This document shows positions 62,507-64,000 of a DNA stretch of 64,000 nucleotides, in pieces. Each line of letters opens with the position of its first letter. The first letter of the stretch is position 1. Both the position numbers and the translations under genes were made by a program. The notes below the pieces were generated by a model, which was given only the letters and a program-made list of their open reading frames with translations, had not been told where the DNA came from and did no database searches. Origin of the DNA: Rhodothermus marinus (lineage in GTDB: Bacteria; Bacteroidota; Rhodothermia; Rhodothermales; Rhodothermaceae); the NCBI RefSeq assembly GCF_009936275.1, contig NZ_AP019797.1:2153890-2217889 (forward strand), read 5' to 3'.

Positions 62507-63432
62507 CGCTGTCCTCCCTGGTTGTTCTCTGCTTCGGCCAGTTGTGCCCGTACCCGTTCCAGCAGCGCCTTCGTGGCCCGAACGCCTTCCATCTCGTCCA
62601 GCCGATCCCCTTCGTACTCGATTCCGATATAGCCCCGGTAGCCGGCGTCCCGCACGATGCGCAGCAGGCGCACGTAGTCCAAGCGCGTCTCGTTCCCCTC
62701 GGCATCGAAGTCGTACGACTTGGCGCTCACGCCTTTCGCGAAGGGCATCAGCTCGGCCAGTCCCTGGTAGGGATCGTACCAGGTCTCCGCGTCCACGCGC
62801 CAGTTGCCGAAGTCCGGAAGCGTCCCGCAGCGCGGGTGATCCACCATCCGGATCACGCCCGCCAGCCAGGCCCCGTTGCTCGACAACCCGCCGTGGTTCT
62901 CCACCAGCACGTCCAGCTCGTGCTCGGCGGCAAACTCCACCAGTTGCCGCAGCCCGTCGGCCGCCAGCTTCTGCTGCTCCTCGTAGCTCCCCTCGCTGGC
63001 CGCGTTGACCCGAATCGAATGACAGCCCAGAAAGCGCGCCGCTTCCACCCACTTGTAGTGGTTCTCTACGGCCTGCCGCCGCCGGGCCGGGTCCGGATCG
63101 CCCAGCCGTCCCTCCCGGTCGCACATGATCAGCAGGCTGCGCACGCCCTCGCCCTCGGCCCGCCGCTTCAGCTCGCCAAGGTAGGCCCGGTCGCGCGCCC
63201 GGTCGAAAAAGAACTGGTTCACGTACTCGACCGCCTCGATCCCGAATTCCCGACGCGCCACCACCGGAAAGTCCAGCGCGTCGAGCTTCCCGCCGAAGAT
63301 CGCCCGGTGCAGCGACCACTCGGCCAGCGAGATCCGAAACCACGGCGCCTCGTCGGTACCGCCGGTCCGCACCCAGCTCAGACCGACCGCCAGCAGCGCC
63401 GAAGCCCGCTCCAGAAAATCACGTCGATTCAT
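62503..63432 (-). CDS. Tat-signal sugar phosphate isomerase/epimerase family protein (second)
   Basis: The 309-residue protein begins [20 protein letters not shown], a twin-arginine signal, followed by a TIM barrel ([100 protein letters not shown]). Conserved Glu, His and Glu ligands of the fold are visible. It is translationally coupled to the DUF1080 lipoprotein (four-base overlap) and lies nine bases after the MFS transporter. Confidence 0.9.
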   Translation of the reverse strand: MNRRDFLERASALLAVGLSWVRTGGTDEAPWFRISLAEWSLHRAIFGGKLDALDFPVVARREFGIEAVEYVNQFFFDRARDRAYLGELKRRAEGEGVRSLLIMCDREGRLGDPDPARRRQAVENHYKWVEAARFLGCHSIRVNAASEGSYEEQQKLAADGLRQLVEFAAEHELDVLVENHGGLSSNGAWLAGVIRMVDHPRCGTLPDFGNWRVDAETWYDPYQGLAELMPFAKGVSAKSYDFDAEGNETRLDYVRLLRIVRDAGYRGYIGIEYEGDRLDEMEGVRATKALLERVRAQLAEAENNQGGQR

Positions 63433-63441
63433 GACATCGCC

Positions 63442-64000
63442 TCATTTTTCGACCACAGCCGAAGCGCCTGCCGCCGTGGCCGGCGCCCGCTCCACCCGGT
63501 CGTTGAACAGCAGCCCAAAGAGCACCATCACCACCGCCGCAAAGGCCGCCGGAATGAACCAGAACTGCTGCCAGGCCTCCAGCGAAAGCGCCTCGGCACC
63601 GTTCAGGAAGCTGTTGTAGAGGTTGCCCGCCACCTGGGCGCCGATGAGCATGCCCAGCCCGTAGGTCACCAGCACGAGCATACCCTGCGCCTGGCCCCGG
63701 ATCTCCGGCGTCGATTTCTTATCCACGTAAATCTGACCCGTCACGAAGAAGAAGTCGTAGCAGATGCCGTGCAGCAGAATGCCGAGGATGATCATCCAGA
63801 AGATCGTGCTCGGCGCGGCCAGCGCAAACAGCACGTAACGCAGCACCCAGGCGCCCATTCCCACCAGCAGCATCCACTTGACACCCAGTCGTGCAAAGAA
63901 CACCGGCATCAGCAGCATGAAGACCACCTCGGACATCTGCCCGAGCGTCTGCGTACCCGCAATGTTCTGAAAGCCCGTCGCCTCCAGGAAAAGCTGCGTG
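63442..64000 (-). CDS. MFS transporter of the nucleoside:H+ symporter type (partial, N-terminus off the right edge)
   Basis: The frame is open through the right edge, giving the last 185 residues. They include [20 protein letters not shown], helices such as [20 protein letters not shown] and [20 protein letters not shown], and the segment [20 protein letters not shown]. This is the NupG/XapB-like symporter group, often found in sugar loci. It is the first visible gene of the operon that continues with the isomerase, DUF1080 and two Gfo/Idh/MocA genes. Confidence 0.88.
   Translation of the reverse strand, partial: TQLFLEATGFQNIAGTQTLGQMSEVVFMLLMPVFFARLGVKWMLLVGMGAWVLRYVLFALAAPSTIFWMIILGILLHGICYDFFFVTGQIYVDKKSTPEIRGQAQGMLVLVTYGLGMLIGAQVAGNLYNSFLNGAEALSLEAWQQFWFIPAAFAAVVMVLFGLLFNDRVERAPATAAGASAVVEK

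Noticed and set aside
61781-63343. 520-residue open frame covering the DUF1080 gene
   Set aside because: The upstream part is a shadow of the overlapping isomerase gene. The lipoprotein signal at 62506 marks the true start.

Overview
The window is about 64 kb of GC-rich bacterial chromosome. Gene content points to the Bacteroidota/Rhodothermota side of the tree, and several proteins look like those I would expect from Rhodothermus. The indicators are DUF3467 and DUF4293 proteins, a Reg_prop/Y_Y_Y hybrid kinase, an ExbB/ExbD/ExbD cluster, an SLBB-repeat export protein, and a sugar locus rich in Gfo/Idh/MocA and Tat-signal proteins. The genus is inferred from protein resemblance alone. No rRNA, tRNA, CRISPR array, prophage or insertion sequence was found.

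Layout. 1-6.6 kb: a DUF3467 fragment, a small hybrid histidine kinase, Lon protease, a three-gene minus-strand cluster of small proteins ending in a PH-domain membrane protein that appears frameshifted, and RsgA. 6.7-10.8 kb: a 1348-residue hybrid sensor kinase with a double beta-propeller, followed by a pair of REP-like hairpins. 11-14.4 kb: topoisomerase I and a DUF433/DUF5615 toxin-antitoxin pair that is AT-richer than its surroundings and is tightly bracketed by a 36-bp direct repeat. 14.4-23.3 kb: a complete beta-oxidation operon (TetR regulator, acyl-CoA ligase, fused hydroxyacyl-CoA dehydrogenase/enoyl-CoA hydratase, thiolase, FadE-like dehydrogenase) with a readable promoter and operator. 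23.3-28 kb: a structured intergenic segment that may encode a small RNA, then leucyl aminopeptidase, a DHH phosphoesterase, ThiE and a ComA-family protein. 28-33.7 kb: an SLBB exporter, a glycosyltransferase, an EamA transporter and a DUF4293 protein. 33.7-37.6 kb: the ExbB/ExbD energy-transducing cluster and a C-terminal processing protease. 37.7-49.2 kb: a PolX-like protein with a ruined polymerase site but intact PHP site, a divergent penicillin-acylase-family protein, an M14-type peptidase, CvpA, YqeY, a three-gene envelope cluster that includes a metallopeptidase/propeller/Omp85-like fusion, and an ST7-like repeat protein.

The most coherent system is 49.3-64 kb and continues past the right edge. 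It combines a ThuA-domain lipoprotein, three sugar-phosphate isomerase/epimerase-type TIM barrels, four Gfo/Idh/MocA oxidoreductases, two near-duplicate GMC flavoproteins with a four-cysteine motif, a gluconate-2-dehydrogenase-subunit-3-type partner, a DUF1080 (3-keto-disaccharide hydrolase family) lipoprotein and an MFS sugar/nucleoside symporter. This is the parts list expected for a 3-keto-glycoside pathway: oxidise a glycoside at C3, cleave it, and re-reduce the keto sugar. Many members carry Tat signals, so part of the chemistry is probably periplasmic. A LacI-type operator sits between two divergent promoters at 57.45-57.55 kb and probably controls the module.
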